A stretch of 64,000 nt of DNA. Origin: Sphingobium herbicidovorans. Lineage in GTDB: Bacteria; Pseudomonadota; Alphaproteobacteria; Sphingomonadales; Sphingomonadaceae. This document shows positions 55,053 through 63,378 of this stretch, piece by piece; positions within the stretch are counted from its first letter, which is position 1, and each line of letters opens with the position of its first letter. Position numbers and translations under genes: made by a program. The notes under the pieces were generated by a model, which ran no database searches, was not told the origin of the DNA, and saw nothing but the letters and a program-made list of their open reading frames with translations. The stretch is taken from NCBI RefSeq assembly GCF_002080435.1, contig NZ_CP020538.1, forward strand, positions 2,599,501 to 2,663,500, in the 5' to 3' direction.

Positions 55053-56836
55053 GCGCGTGCCTCCGGCGGCAGATAGAGCCGTTCGCTCCCCATCTGCCGG
55101 CGCGCTTCGGCGATAACGGCATCGGAGAAGACCGGCAGGACCTGGACCGTGATCCGGGTGTGGACGCGGCCGAACTTGGCGGCCCAGTCGCTCGCCGGCA
55201 GGCTGCATCGCTGCTCTTCGACGAACGCGAGAAAGGCGAGGATCGCGGGGAGCTTGCGCGCGGTGATGACGGCGTTGGGACAATCGAGGCAGCCCCAGAA
55301 GGGCTGCGCGCAGGGCGAACCGGGCTCGGCGAAAGGACTGCTATGGAAGCCCGCGCAGGCGGCGAGCCAGACATCCTGTTCGCCGTCGAGCACCGGACCC
55401 ACCGTATCAGCCGACATCAGCGACGCGACCTGTTCGGGCGCTTCGCGCAGCGCCTGCTCGGCGGTGGGTGGAAGCACGGTCGGCATCGCCGCAGCGACCG
55501 CTGCGCGGAAGGCATCGGCGACGGCCGCCTCGTGCAACGGCCGGAGCGACGGCAGATCGGCATAGTGGCGCGCCGCAACCTCGCGGGTGTGACCGACCGC
55601 GAAGCGGGCCATATGCCCCTCGGTCTTGGTGTACCATAACGCCTTGTGGGTCTTGCGCAGCCGGGAAAGCAGCAGATGGAGCGGCTTCCCATCATCGCCG
55701 GCGATACCATGGCGACGAGCCCAGGCGGCGAGTTGGAACTTGGGATCGACGATGCCGGCGCGAAGGCCGCCAACGTTGTGATAGAGCCAGAGGCAATCGT
55801 CGGTCAGATGCTCGCGTGCGACGGCGGTGACGTCGATCAGGCGACGCATGAGGCCGCCGGGTGTGCCGCTACCACCATCGCGGACCCGCATGCTCTTGTG
55901 CTCGGCACCGCGGGCGCGGCGCTTCAGATAGCGCAGCTCCACCGTGCCGGCATGCGGGTTGGTGAGACAATCCACGGTCAGCGTCTTCAGGCACTCCGGC
56001 TCGAGGCCGGTATCGAGCGTGAGCAGCACGAGCAGCGCCGGCAGATCGCGCGCGAGCAGATGATGGCGGCCATGCAGGTCGTCGATGAGCGTGCTGATCG
56101 GCAATCCGCGCCGCATGCGCATGAAATAGAGGCGCTTCAGCGCGGGCTGGTCTGCGACGATAAAGCCCTGCCGCGCGATGATCGCTTCGACATCGGCGCG
56201 CGCCCTGGCGACGACAGGGTCGCCCTCATCAGTGCGGTCGTCGGCGCCGAGGCGGCGAAGCATCGCTTCGATATCGGCCCTCGCGGCGTCGCGCAGCGCG
56301 CGGGCGACGAAGGGGCTATAGGCATCGCGCGGGGTCGAGCGGCCCGCCGAAGTGGCCAGCGTGTAGCGCAGCCGCTCATGCAGGTCGGGCGCGATCCGAT
56401 CGGGCCGGTCTGCCTCGATCGCGCGCAGCGTGTTGATGACCTTGCCGACCGTTATGTGCCGGTGGATCGCGCCCATCCCACGCCGTTCGAGCGCGGACGC
56501 AAAGCCATCGATATGGACTGCGCGCAGGTCGTTGACGCCGGTCACCTCCGGCGCATCATCGCCAAGCCAGGCGAAGAAGTGGCGATAGACCTGAACATAC
56601 TGCTTGATGACGCTGGCCGCACCGATGGGGCCGCCGAGCGCCGCCGATCGACGCAGCGCACCGGCGAAAGCGATGGCGAGTGGGCGAGGATCGAGCCCGG
56701 TCATATCGACTAGGACCGTTCCGCCATGCCGCGCCTCGATGGTGAACTTGAGGCCGAGCACAGGATCGGGCTGCGATCGCTCCGGCGTGATCGGCGCAAA
56801 GGCGACAGGCCGGCCCTTGCGGGGACGCCCGCTCAT
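55049..56836 (-). CDS. Large tyrosine recombinase, second of island trio (595 residues)
   Basis: Recombinase-like C-terminal half, but Arg I is replaced (DTGLEPECLKTL) and the HxxR site reads LLSRLRKTHKAL. The final His and Tyr are present (VGHTREVAARHYADL). A cysteine group near the C-terminus (CAQPFWGCLDCPNAVIT) resembles that of the third protein. It is probably an accessory subunit or catalytically altered. Starts at 56836, overlapping the first gene by ATGA. Confidence 0.8.
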   Translation of the reverse strand: MSGRPRKGRPVAFAPITPERSQPDPVLGLKFTIEARHGGTVLVDMTGLDPRPLAIAFAGALRRSAALGGPIGAASVIKQYVQVYRHFFAWLGDDAPEVTGVNDLRAVHIDGFASALERRGMGAIHRHITVGKVINTLRAIEADRPDRIAPDLHERLRYTLATSAGRSTPRDAYSPFVARALRDAARADIEAMLRRLGADDRTDEGDPVVARARADVEAIIARQGFIVADQPALKRLYFMRMRRGLPISTLIDDLHGRHHLLARDLPALLVLLTLDTGLEPECLKTLTVDCLTNPHAGTVELRYLKRRARGAEHKSMRVRDGGSGTPGGLMRRLIDVTAVAREHLTDDCLWLYHNVGGLRAGIVDPKFQLAAWARRHGIAGDDGKPLHLLLSRLRKTHKALWYTKTEGHMARFAVGHTREVAARHYADLPSLRPLHEAAVADAFRAAVAAAMPTVLPPTAEQALREAPEQVASLMSADTVGPVLDGEQDVWLAACAGFHSSPFAEPGSPCAQPFWGCLDCPNAVITARKLPAILAFLAFVEEQRCSLPASDWAAKFGRVHTRITVQVLPVFSDAVIAEARRQMGSERLYLPPEARA

Positions 56837-58182
56837 ACGCCTTGCGGCCCCGGCAGTAACGCCAGCAGCTCCTCGACGGCCGCGTCCACCGTATCGGCGC
56901 GGGTCGCGATATGGTCGAGGTAGATATAGGTGGTGGTGAGGCTGGCGTGGCCAAGCAGGCGTTGCACCTGTTGCAGCGGGTCGCCCAGGATCAGCCGATA
57001 GCTCTCCACCGGCCCCACCGGCAATGCCGCTTCGCGCAGCCGCTGCTGGATCAGCAAGGCGAGCATATGGACTGCGAAGGCGTGGCGAAGCTGGTGCGGG
57101 CTGATCGACAGCGGGAAGCCGTTCTGTGCGCACCGCTTGCAGGCGCGGGTGAAGATCACCTCCCACGAGTTGGGGCGGACAGGCTGGCCGACCTCGGTCA
57201 GCCATAGCGCCGCCGGCTCGCGGGGCGTTCCATCCTCGTCGCACAGGATCAGGCGGCATCGTTCCTCCGGGGTGCAGATATCGCGCATGCGGTCGAGACC
57301 GGCGCGGGTGACAGGGATCGGTCGGTCGAAGCTGGCCGCACCGTCGCGCGCGGCGAACTTGGCCACGCCCGCGGCGCGCTCGACCGCGACATAGGCGGCG
57401 ATCTGACGAAGCAGCCGGCGTGGGACCAGAACGCTGCGTCCGCGGTCGCCCTTGGTGAGCGGCGGCGGAAGGGGCAACCAAAGTTGTTGGACGTCACCGT
57501 CCTCGCGGTCGATCGCCGCGAGCTCGACGGTGAGCAAGCCCGACGCCTCTTCGAGGCGCAGGCCGGTGGTGACGAGAAGATCCGCGAACAGCGCGTTGCG
57601 CAGCCCATTACGGTCGCGAGCGCCGGGGCGCTCCGTGCCGTCAGGGGTGAGCCCGCGCAGGCCGACCTCGCGGAAAATGCGGTAGTCGTCCATCGTGACG
57701 AACCGGACATCCGATCGCCTGGCGACACGTTCATAGGCATCGTTGCGCGCCGCGATCATGCCGCGACGGCCACCTTGCGCCGGTCGCCACACGGCGCGGC
57801 GGCTGAACGGCGCGTCGGCGATCAACCCTTGCTGCTCGCCCCAACGGTAAAGGCGATCGAGGCTGGCGACGGCGCGGTTCCAGCTTGCCGCCGTTATCCG
57901 GTGATCGGCATCGTCGCGGCGTCGCTCACGATGATAGGCGTCGACATCGTCGCGGGTCGCAGCCCACACGGTCTTGCCGCAGGCATCGAGAAAACGAAGC
58001 CAGACTACGACATCATAGGCGTAGGCGCGAAGCGAGTGCCGCGAGCGGACGCCCGACAGCGGCAGGTCGAGAAAGAAGCGATCCAGATCGGGATCGTAGA
58101 GCGCGTCGTCGCGCTGGATCAGCGGCACATGCGCATCGAGGCCCCTGGCCTCGCGACGCTCGCAAACAGTAATGATCGACAC
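56833..58182 (-). CDS. Tyrosine recombinase, first of island trio (449 residues)
   Basis: Complete catalytic set: TTGLRLEEASGLL (Arg I), SPHQLRHAFAVHML (HxxR) and LLGHASLTTTYIYLDH (His, Tyr). The N-terminal core-binding domain has HSLRAYAYDVVVWLRFL. It is likely the main strand-exchange enzyme of the island. First gene after the right end, behind an inverted repeat at 58259-58308. Confidence 0.88.
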   Translation of the reverse strand: MSIITVCERREARGLDAHVPLIQRDDALYDPDLDRFFLDLPLSGVRSRHSLRAYAYDVVVWLRFLDACGKTVWAATRDDVDAYHRERRRDDADHRITAASWNRAVASLDRLYRWGEQQGLIADAPFSRRAVWRPAQGGRRGMIAARNDAYERVARRSDVRFVTMDDYRIFREVGLRGLTPDGTERPGARDRNGLRNALFADLLVTTGLRLEEASGLLTVELAAIDREDGDVQQLWLPLPPPLTKGDRGRSVLVPRRLLRQIAAYVAVERAAGVAKFAARDGAASFDRPIPVTRAGLDRMRDICTPEERCRLILCDEDGTPREPAALWLTEVGQPVRPNSWEVIFTRACKRCAQNGFPLSISPHQLRHAFAVHMLALLIQQRLREAALPVGPVESYRLILGDPLQQVQRLLGHASLTTTYIYLDHIATRADTVDAAVEELLALLPGPQGV

Positions 58183-58258
58183 CGGCGCGAAGCCCTCCCC
58201 CCGGACCCCCCACCCGGAAGCTGACCTTCACACCGATGCGCGCTATGGCCCGGCAGCT

Positions 58259-58308
58259 ATCAGGCTGGCCTCCGCCAGCTCTTGGGTCAGCGCTACGGCC
58301 AGCCTGAT
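58259..58308. repeat. 12-bp perfect inverted repeat near the island right end
   Basis: ATCAGGCTGGCC (58259-58270) and GGCCAGCCTGAT (58297-58308) with a 26-base loop, between the first recombinase start and the island end. It may be a recombinase arm site or a control hairpin. There is no T-run. Confidence 0.55.
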
Positions 58309-58364
58309 TACTGCCTACCGTGGGCGTCCATCGCCGACCTTACTGCAATGTTGCGGACGGCGCA

Positions 58365-58377
58365 GACTGTCCAGATA
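58365..58377. repeat. Right terminal inverted repeat of the mer island
   Basis: GACTGTCCAGATA, inverse of 48286-48298 with two mismatches. The ardC coding sequence resumes just beyond. Confidence 0.6.
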
Positions 58378-59164
58378 ACGCGACCAGTTCCTCGCGGGCA
58401 TAGTCCTTCGTCCCGAAGCTGGTCCCGAATGTCCGGGCAAGACGCTTGGGATGGCCTGTCGCGTGAATCAGTTCGTGCAGACAGGTGCGATAATAGTCGA
58501 CCTGCGCATAGAAAGCCGGTTGCGGCGGCACCTGCACAAAGTCTGCTGACGGAACATAATAGGCCTCGTCGCCGCCGATCCGGAAATCAACGCCGCTGGC
58601 GGCGATCACCTCCTCGGCGACCGGGATGATCTCACGTCCCGGGAGGGGAAGGGGATCGCGCGCAAGGCCGGGGTCAAGCCCCTCGCATTGCGCTACATTG
58701 AACAGGGTGAAGCGCTTGAGGAAGGCTATGGTCCTGGCTTGCCCACCTTCCGCAGCGACCCCCGCCTTCTCCTCGTCGGTGACGAACCGGTCGGCGTAGG
58801 CGACCATCGTCCCCTGTTCGCCCTTGCGAACATTGCCGCCTGCCTGCAACGCTTGGCCATAAGTCAGCCAGCCCTGCGAGGGCCAGCCGTTCGCGATGAC
58901 CGCGCCCCAGAGCATGAGAATATTGACGCCCGAATAGGGGCGACCGGTGATGGCGTTGCGGGGCAGAGCAGGTCCAGCGCAGGCGGTGCTGTCCCATGGC
59001 TGAACCCATGGCAGGCGTCCCTCTTCCAGCTGCGATATGATTTTGGCTGTGACTTCCTCGTAGAGGCTTTTGCGGTTGGTGCCTTCACCATCTGCTGCCC
59101 GCAACTTGCGTTCCTTCCTCGCTCCGGGAGCGGAACGGGCCTTTCCGTTGATCATCTGGTTCAT
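58378..59164 (-). pseudogene. ardC piece 1 (N-terminal three quarters), cut by the mer island
   Basis: About 260 codons from MNQMINGKAR (GGAGG upstream at 59164): DUF1738 domain (YEEVTAKIISQLEEG, GRPYSGVNILMLW) and zincin motif CLHELIHATGHPKRL. It ends in YAREELVA, where the next residues of ArdC should be xxxxAFLCAxLGI. These are found 10 kb away at 48197-48285. The frame continues a few codons into the island to a stop at 58340. Present product would lack the C-terminus. Confidence 0.82.
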
Positions 59165-59170
59165 GCCTGT

Positions 59171-59376
59171 CCTCCAAGCCTGCCCAAAAACCACAAGGCC
59201 TCCCCGGAAAGCGGGGGTGGGCGGCGATGAGCGGACGGGAAGGCCCGCTGGAGCGGCCGGCGGCACCGGCAGGGGCGCAATGCACATGGAGCACCCCAAG
59301 CGTAGCGCCGGGGTTGCCGCAGGCCGCGGCGGGACTATCCGGGAGCGACGCCCGCTCCCGCGTTTCGGGAGAGGCC
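59171..59376 (-). repeat. Copy B of the GC-rich ardC leader sequence
   Basis: Immediately upstream of the ardC start at 59164, and homologous to 48339-48539. Very GC-rich, with several short self-complementary blocks and no supported gene. Its conservation without coding suggests a regulatory or structural RNA/DNA role. Confidence 0.7.
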
Positions 59377-60057
59377 TCATCATCACGCCGTCGCGGCAAG
59401 CGCCGCAGCGACCATGGATAAGCCCGGTCCACAGGACGGGGCGTCGCGCCAGTGATCGTCACCGCAGGCCAAGACCCGGAGGGGCTTGGGGGCGAAGCCC
59501 TAGAGCACGGTCGGAAGGAGGCGCCGGAATGACGCTCTTTATGGAATGGACCTCACAAGAGGACGCCGCGGCCACAGGGAGTGATGGAAGCTCGCCCTGG
59601 AAGGTTGGCGAGGCATCTGTTCGCATCATGTGCCGGAGCGCGTGTTTGCAAACATCGATGCCGAGGAGTTTGATCAGGCGAATTTTGCGAGCCCTTTCCG
59701 GCGGTGGCAATCTTATCGGGATTGTCCGGCCGGCTGGATGAGCCGCTGGCTTGAGGATTGACCCGACGATCATGCGCCATGCGTGCATTGGGCGCTCCGG
59801 TTCGTGAAGCAACCGGGCTAAGACGTCGGAACGGACCGGCGGTCATGTCCTTGCCCATAGGAAGACATGCCGCCGTCCGCAGGAGGCCATGAGGACGCGA
59901 CTCAAAACGTCAGCATGACCTGACCCGTCGGCAAGCTCACCCGCCGGGCTGTCCATATGATGATCTATCCGGAGGGGTGCAGCAAGTCTCCACGGTCAAG
60001 GCATTTGGCTTAAGACGGAGAGCAGCATCCTATCTGGTTTCCCAGCTGCACGCGAAA
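59377..60057. other. Intergenic region between ardC leader and DUF736 gene
   Basis: About 680 bases with no confident gene. A good ribosome site (AAGGAGG) precedes an ATG at 59529 (see separate entry). The remainder shows nothing recognised. Confidence 0.5.
59529..59761 (+). other. Possible small gene, perhaps frameshifted
   Basis: AAGGAGG at 7 bases before the ATG at 59529 gives MTLFMEWTSQEDAAATGSDG. In the adjacent frame 59624-59761 reads VPERVFANIDAEEFDQANF and SPFRRWQSYRDCPAGWM before a stop. The second part has natural-looking composition. A single indel would join the two into a ~77-residue protein. Not recognised, and possibly chance. Confidence 0.3.
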
Positions 60058-60087
60058 AGGGGCGCCCCAGACCAGCGGGGCGCCCCT
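60058..60087 (-). terminator. Terminator after DUF736 gene
   Basis: AGGGGCGCCCC (60058-60068) pairs with GGGGCGCCCCT (60077-60087). On the minus strand the stem is followed by TTTCG, 5 bases beyond the stop. Confidence 0.75.
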
Positions 60088-60091
60088 CGGC

Positions 60092-60388
60092 TTATCGTGA
60101 CCAGATGAGGTCGCAGGTCTTGCCATCCTCGCGCAGGACTAGCGAGGCGTAGACCGGAGCGGGGAAGCTTGGATCGTCAAACTTGCACGATAGATACTCC
60201 GATCCTGCGGCGGAGACCTTCTGCCAAGCCGCGCCAACGTCGGCATCGCCGGCGTAGAAGCGGTAGTCAGGCGCCTTGTCGGTTTCCTTCTCTGCCGGAC
60301 GGAGGGTGACGCCGATATCGAGTGTCAGCGTCTTGATGGTGCCGGCAAAGCCGGCTTGGGTCTTGGTGAGTGTACCGATGATAGCCAT
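60092..60388 (-). CDS. DUF736 family protein
   Basis: 98 residues: MAIIGTLTKTQAGFAGTIKTL, APDYRFYAGDADVGAAW and EYLSCKFDDPSFPAPVYASL, diagnostic of DUF736, a small protein found on almost every alphaproteobacterial conjugative plasmid or integrative element. Function unknown. AAGGAG at 7 bases selects the ATG at 60388 over 60394. It faces the same way as the ardC-DUF2958-parB backbone. Confidence 0.9.
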   Translation of the reverse strand: MAIIGTLTKTQAGFAGTIKTLTLDIGVTLRPAEKETDKAPDYRFYAGDADVGAAWQKVSAAGSEYLSCKFDDPSFPAPVYASLVLREDGKTCDLIWSR

Positions 60389-60714
60389 GTTCATTCTCCT
60401 TTGCGGAAGGCCGCGCCCTTTGCGACCTCGATGGCGCCGAGAGGGGCGGAGGCGCGGTGACGGCATGCGAGATGCACCGCAGCGGCAGCGAAGGACCCGA
60501 AGCGCCGGCATTTTGTTTCGCGATGCAAAGCTGGCACGCCGGCGGCGGAAAATGGCGGCAGGCGCAGGGTTGCCGTCCAACCGCGAAGGCGCAGCCGGCT
60601 TCGGTCAGGCAGCCATCCCAGGAGAGGTCGGAAGGGCCGTTCCGCAGCTTTGGGAACATGTGCTGGGCGGCCCTCGATCCGAGCCCGGTCAGATCGAGCA
60701 CCATTTTAGTGCGT
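60389..60714. other. GC-rich spacer between DUF736 and the dnaE2 remnant
   Basis: No gene is supported. Open frames lack ribosome sites and recognisable protein. The border between the imu cassette and the mobile backbone lies at its right end. Confidence 0.5.
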
Positions 60715-60773
60715 GCGGGTCCGCGCAGGAAGGAGAAGTGGCTGGTGACCTGCAATTCGACATAGCGCGCCAT
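60715..60773 (-). pseudogene. dnaE2: 5' remnant of dnaE2 (error-prone polymerase)
   Basis: Starts at 60773 overlapping the imuB stop (ATGA) and reads MARYVELQVTSHFSFLRG, the conserved N-terminus of DnaE2/ImuC with the HFSFLRG motif of the PHP domain. After ~18 codons similarity ends abruptly and the mobile-element spacer follows. More than 1,000 codons are missing, so the imuABC cassette lacks its polymerase here. Confidence 0.75.
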
Positions 60774-62581
60774 CAGCCGAACATCCCGTGCATGAACCAG
60801 CTGAGATTGCCGGTCTCCGCGTCGACGCCATCACCGCGTCGGAAGAGCCAGAAGCGTTCGCCGCCTGCCGCCTCCGCCCGGAAATAATCCCGTACCGCCC
60901 ACATTTCGTTCTCGTTCCTCCACCATTCGCCATGGATGCGCTCGGGGCCGTCGCCGGCGATGACGCGGTAGCTCTTGCCGCGCCAGGTGAAGCGGTGCGG
61001 CGGATGGTCGGGCATCAGAGCAACGACATGGACAAGAAGTTCAGGGCGCCTCAGCATCCGCACCGGCCGTTTCCAATCGGGCCAGCCCAGCGGCATTGCT
61101 AGCGGCGCGACACGCCGCACCGCCCGCTCGGGCACATCGCTTTCGTAGGACGAGAGGCGGAAGGGCCTGTCCGGCTCGATCCTGCCGGTCAACTGATCGA
61201 TGAGCGGCGCGATGTCGCGCGGCCGATGATCATCCCCGCCAAGGCCGGCCTCTATCGTCTGGGCTGCGAGCGTCTCAACGCGCGGCGCGGCAAGGGTCAT
61301 CGCTTCGATCCCGAGGCCTGGATCGATCCGCTCGACGCGCATGGCGAGCATGCGCTTCAAATGTAGGGGCTCGCGGGTCGCCCGGGCGGTGCCGATGGCG
61401 ATGCGCTGCTCGCTGCCGTCCACGATCAGGCAGGCAAGATGCGCTGTGCGCAGGCCAAGGCCGCGTTGCTGCAGCGCGATGACCAGGTCCTCGATGAGAT
61501 CGCCGATCACCTGGATGATCGCCTCTGCCGTGCCGATGGGCTCAAGCAGCCGCCGTCTCACGCGGGGCGCCTCGAACGGCACCACCGGGATTATGGGTTC
61601 GGCCGCCATGCCGCGCGCCTGGTCGAGCCGTTGCACGGTCGTGATGCCGAGCCGCCGGGCAAGGGGCGCGCGCGGCATGGAATAGAGGTCCGCTATCCGC
61701 TCGAGACCAAAGCGGGCGGCTGCGTGCAGCGCTTCAGGTTCAAGGCGCAGTGCGGCAAGCGGCAGATCGGCAAGCGCCTGCGTCTCTTCTCCCGGCGGCA
61801 AGAGCGTGATGGGGGCGCCGCCGTGGCGCGCAAGTGCATAAGCGGCGCCCCCCGTCCCCGCGACCGCGATGCTGGCGGTAAAGCCCAGCCGCTGCAGAAA
61901 GCGCAGCAGCCGGCGGCAGAAGCGCTGCTCGCCGCCGAAAAGATGGGTGGTCCCCGTCAGGTCCAGCCAGAGACCATCGGGATCGCAGACGCTGGCCGTC
62001 GGCGTCCAATGCCCCACCGCATGAAGGGCGAGGCGATCGAGCCAGGCGCGGTCGGCATCCGGCTCGGCGTCGCGGACCTCAAGCTCTGTCACCAGCGCGC
62101 GAGCGTGGGCCGCCGCCATGCCAGGCCGTAGACCAAGATCCAGCGCGACCGGGCAGGCCGAGGTGACAATGTCGCGCTGCCCGGAGCGGGCGATCAGGAT
62201 AGTGGGCCTGCCCCACAAGCGCCTCCAGCTTATCGCAGGCGCTGAACCGCCGCCGCCTTCACCGGGTGCCATGGCCTTGAAGGGATGCTCGGCGGCTTCA
62301 CTCCTGCGGCCCATCTCGCGCATGGACGGACGTTGAGGAGCCGGCAAGGCGTCGATGTCGGACTGGTTGGGCTTATGTCCTGGCGCTCCTTCTCGCGCCC
62401 AGCGCGCACCGGGCCGCCAGCCGCCGCCGCGCGGCACGGAGCATGCGCCTGGATCATCGTCGATCGGCCGCGCGAAACGGGGCGCGGCCGGGACGTGCTC
62501 AAGCGGCCTGGCTGGCCGCTCCAACCGCCGCAATCGCTCGATGGCGAGTTGCGGCAGGTAGAGCGAGGCGACCCGTGTCAT
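60773..62581 (-). CDS. imuB: ImuB, Y-family polymerase-like mutagenesis protein
   Basis: 602 residues. Y-family palm start RVASLYLPQLAIERLRR, an unusually long Gly/Pro/Arg-rich insertion (~100 residues), then ACPVALDLGLRPGMAAAHARAL, the DPDGLWLDLTGTTHLFGGE segment, helix-hairpin-helix region and C-terminal tail. ImuB proteins lack polymerase activity and bridge ImuA and DnaE2 at the beta clamp in SOS mutagenesis. It overlaps imuA by 83 bases and the dnaE2 start by ATGA. Confidence 0.92.
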   Translation of the reverse strand: MTRVASLYLPQLAIERLRRLERPARPLEHVPAAPRFARPIDDDPGACSVPRGGGWRPGARWAREGAPGHKPNQSDIDALPAPQRPSMREMGRRSEAAEHPFKAMAPGEGGGGSAPAISWRRLWGRPTILIARSGQRDIVTSACPVALDLGLRPGMAAAHARALVTELEVRDAEPDADRAWLDRLALHAVGHWTPTASVCDPDGLWLDLTGTTHLFGGEQRFCRRLLRFLQRLGFTASIAVAGTGGAAYALARHGGAPITLLPPGEETQALADLPLAALRLEPEALHAAARFGLERIADLYSMPRAPLARRLGITTVQRLDQARGMAAEPIIPVVPFEAPRVRRRLLEPIGTAEAIIQVIGDLIEDLVIALQQRGLGLRTAHLACLIVDGSEQRIAIGTARATREPLHLKRMLAMRVERIDPGLGIEAMTLAAPRVETLAAQTIEAGLGGDDHRPRDIAPLIDQLTGRIEPDRPFRLSSYESDVPERAVRRVAPLAMPLGWPDWKRPVRMLRRPELLVHVVALMPDHPPHRFTWRGKSYRVIAGDGPERIHGEWWRNENEMWAVRDYFRAEAAGGERFWLFRRGDGVDAETGNLSWFMHGMFG

Positions 62582-63191
62582 CGCACGCTTCCAGTTCGAG
62601 GGAGAAGGGGACGCCGTTACGCTGGCGAACCAGCTCGACCGACCAGCGGGCGCGGCCCACCCCCGGATGAGGAAGGGGCGCAGAAGGTAGGCAGCCGATC
62701 CGCCAGCGTGTCATCGCCGAGGAGAGCCCGCTCAAGGGACAGCGCTCGCGCAACCGATGGCGCCGGTAGAGCAGGATTGGGGTCTTGCCGTCGGAAGCCG
62801 CGAGTTGCAGCCGGCGGGTTGCGGTCTGATCCGCCGCCTTCACCTCCGCAATGACGCAGGCCAGTGATCCATCGCGCAGGGCATCCTCCGCCATGGCGAG
62901 AACGGCGCTGTCCTTCAGGCCTTGCGCATAGAAAATCCGGTCGGGGCCAAGGCCCACCTGTTCAAGACCTGGGGCATAAAGGTCAAAACGGCTCAAGGCC
63001 CAGAAAATCTCGGCCTTCTCGCGCGCCGCGAAGCGCGCGGCAATACCGGCGGCAAAGAGAGTGGCGGCGGCATCGTCGTTCAGCGTTGCCGAAGCAGCGG
63101 CAATCTCATGCAGGCCCGCGCCATGCAGACCATGGTCGGCAAGCCGGTCATCCATCTCCGGCAATCCGAAAGGCAGCGAAGCGGCCTGCAC
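62499..63191 (-). CDS. imuA: ImuA, RecA/SulA-like mutagenesis protein
   Basis: About 230 residues from the GTG at 63191, with LPFGLPEMDDRLADHGLHG and GLHEIAAASATLNDDAAATLFAAGIAAR-like RecA-fold start, and FWALSRFDLYAPGLEQVGL. The frame is open for ~18 more codons upstream without an ATG, so the start is uncertain. First gene of the SOS cassette. A LexA site lies ~100 bases upstream. Confidence 0.88.
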   Translation of the reverse strand: MQAASLPFGLPEMDDRLADHGLHGAGLHEIAAASATLNDDAAATLFAAGIAARFAAREKAEIFWALSRFDLYAPGLEQVGLGPDRIFYAQGLKDSAVLAMAEDALRDGSLACVIAEVKAADQTATRRLQLAASDGKTPILLYRRHRLRERCPLSGLSSAMTRWRIGCLPSAPLPHPGVGRARWSVELVRQRNGVPFSLELEACDDTGRLALPAATRHRAIAAVGAASQAA

Positions 63192-63294
63192 CGAGCAGCT
63201 CTGCCCGAGGCTCGCGCGAAAGGTCGCAACAGCATCAGCTGAGGCTGATCAAGAGAAAGAGAAGGGTTGGGCATGGGAACATATCGACTCAGAT

Positions 63295-63309
63295 GTTCCC
63301 TTTATGTTC
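63295..63309. promoter_or_regulatory. LexA (SOS) box
   Basis: GTTC-CCTTTAT-GTTC, the direct-repeat GTTC-N7-GTTC form used by alphaproteobacterial LexA, located between the imuA start and the DUF1810 gene end. Confidence 0.85.
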
Positions 63310-63378
63310 CGTTGTCGCGCGGGATTCGTCAAGGCTGATGAATCCTGCCGCTCCAGTCTCTTGGCGTGGCTTATCGGC

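Larger units (their letters stand above)
48286..58377. mobile_element. 10.1-kb mercury-resistance island with three large tyrosine recombinases, inserted in ardC
   Basis: Boundaries are inferred from where the ardC coding sequence stops (58378) and resumes (48285). At these points imperfect 13-bp inverted ends occur (TATCCTGACAGTC at 48286; GACTGTCCAGATA at 58365; 11 of 13 positions agree). Contents left to right: ardC-leader copy, merA-like, merB, cysteine-rich gene and merT (minus), merR (plus), intact ardC, and three recombinase genes (minus). No conventional target duplication is evident. Short similar sequences GTCGC/GTGGC flank the ends. Confidence 0.75.
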
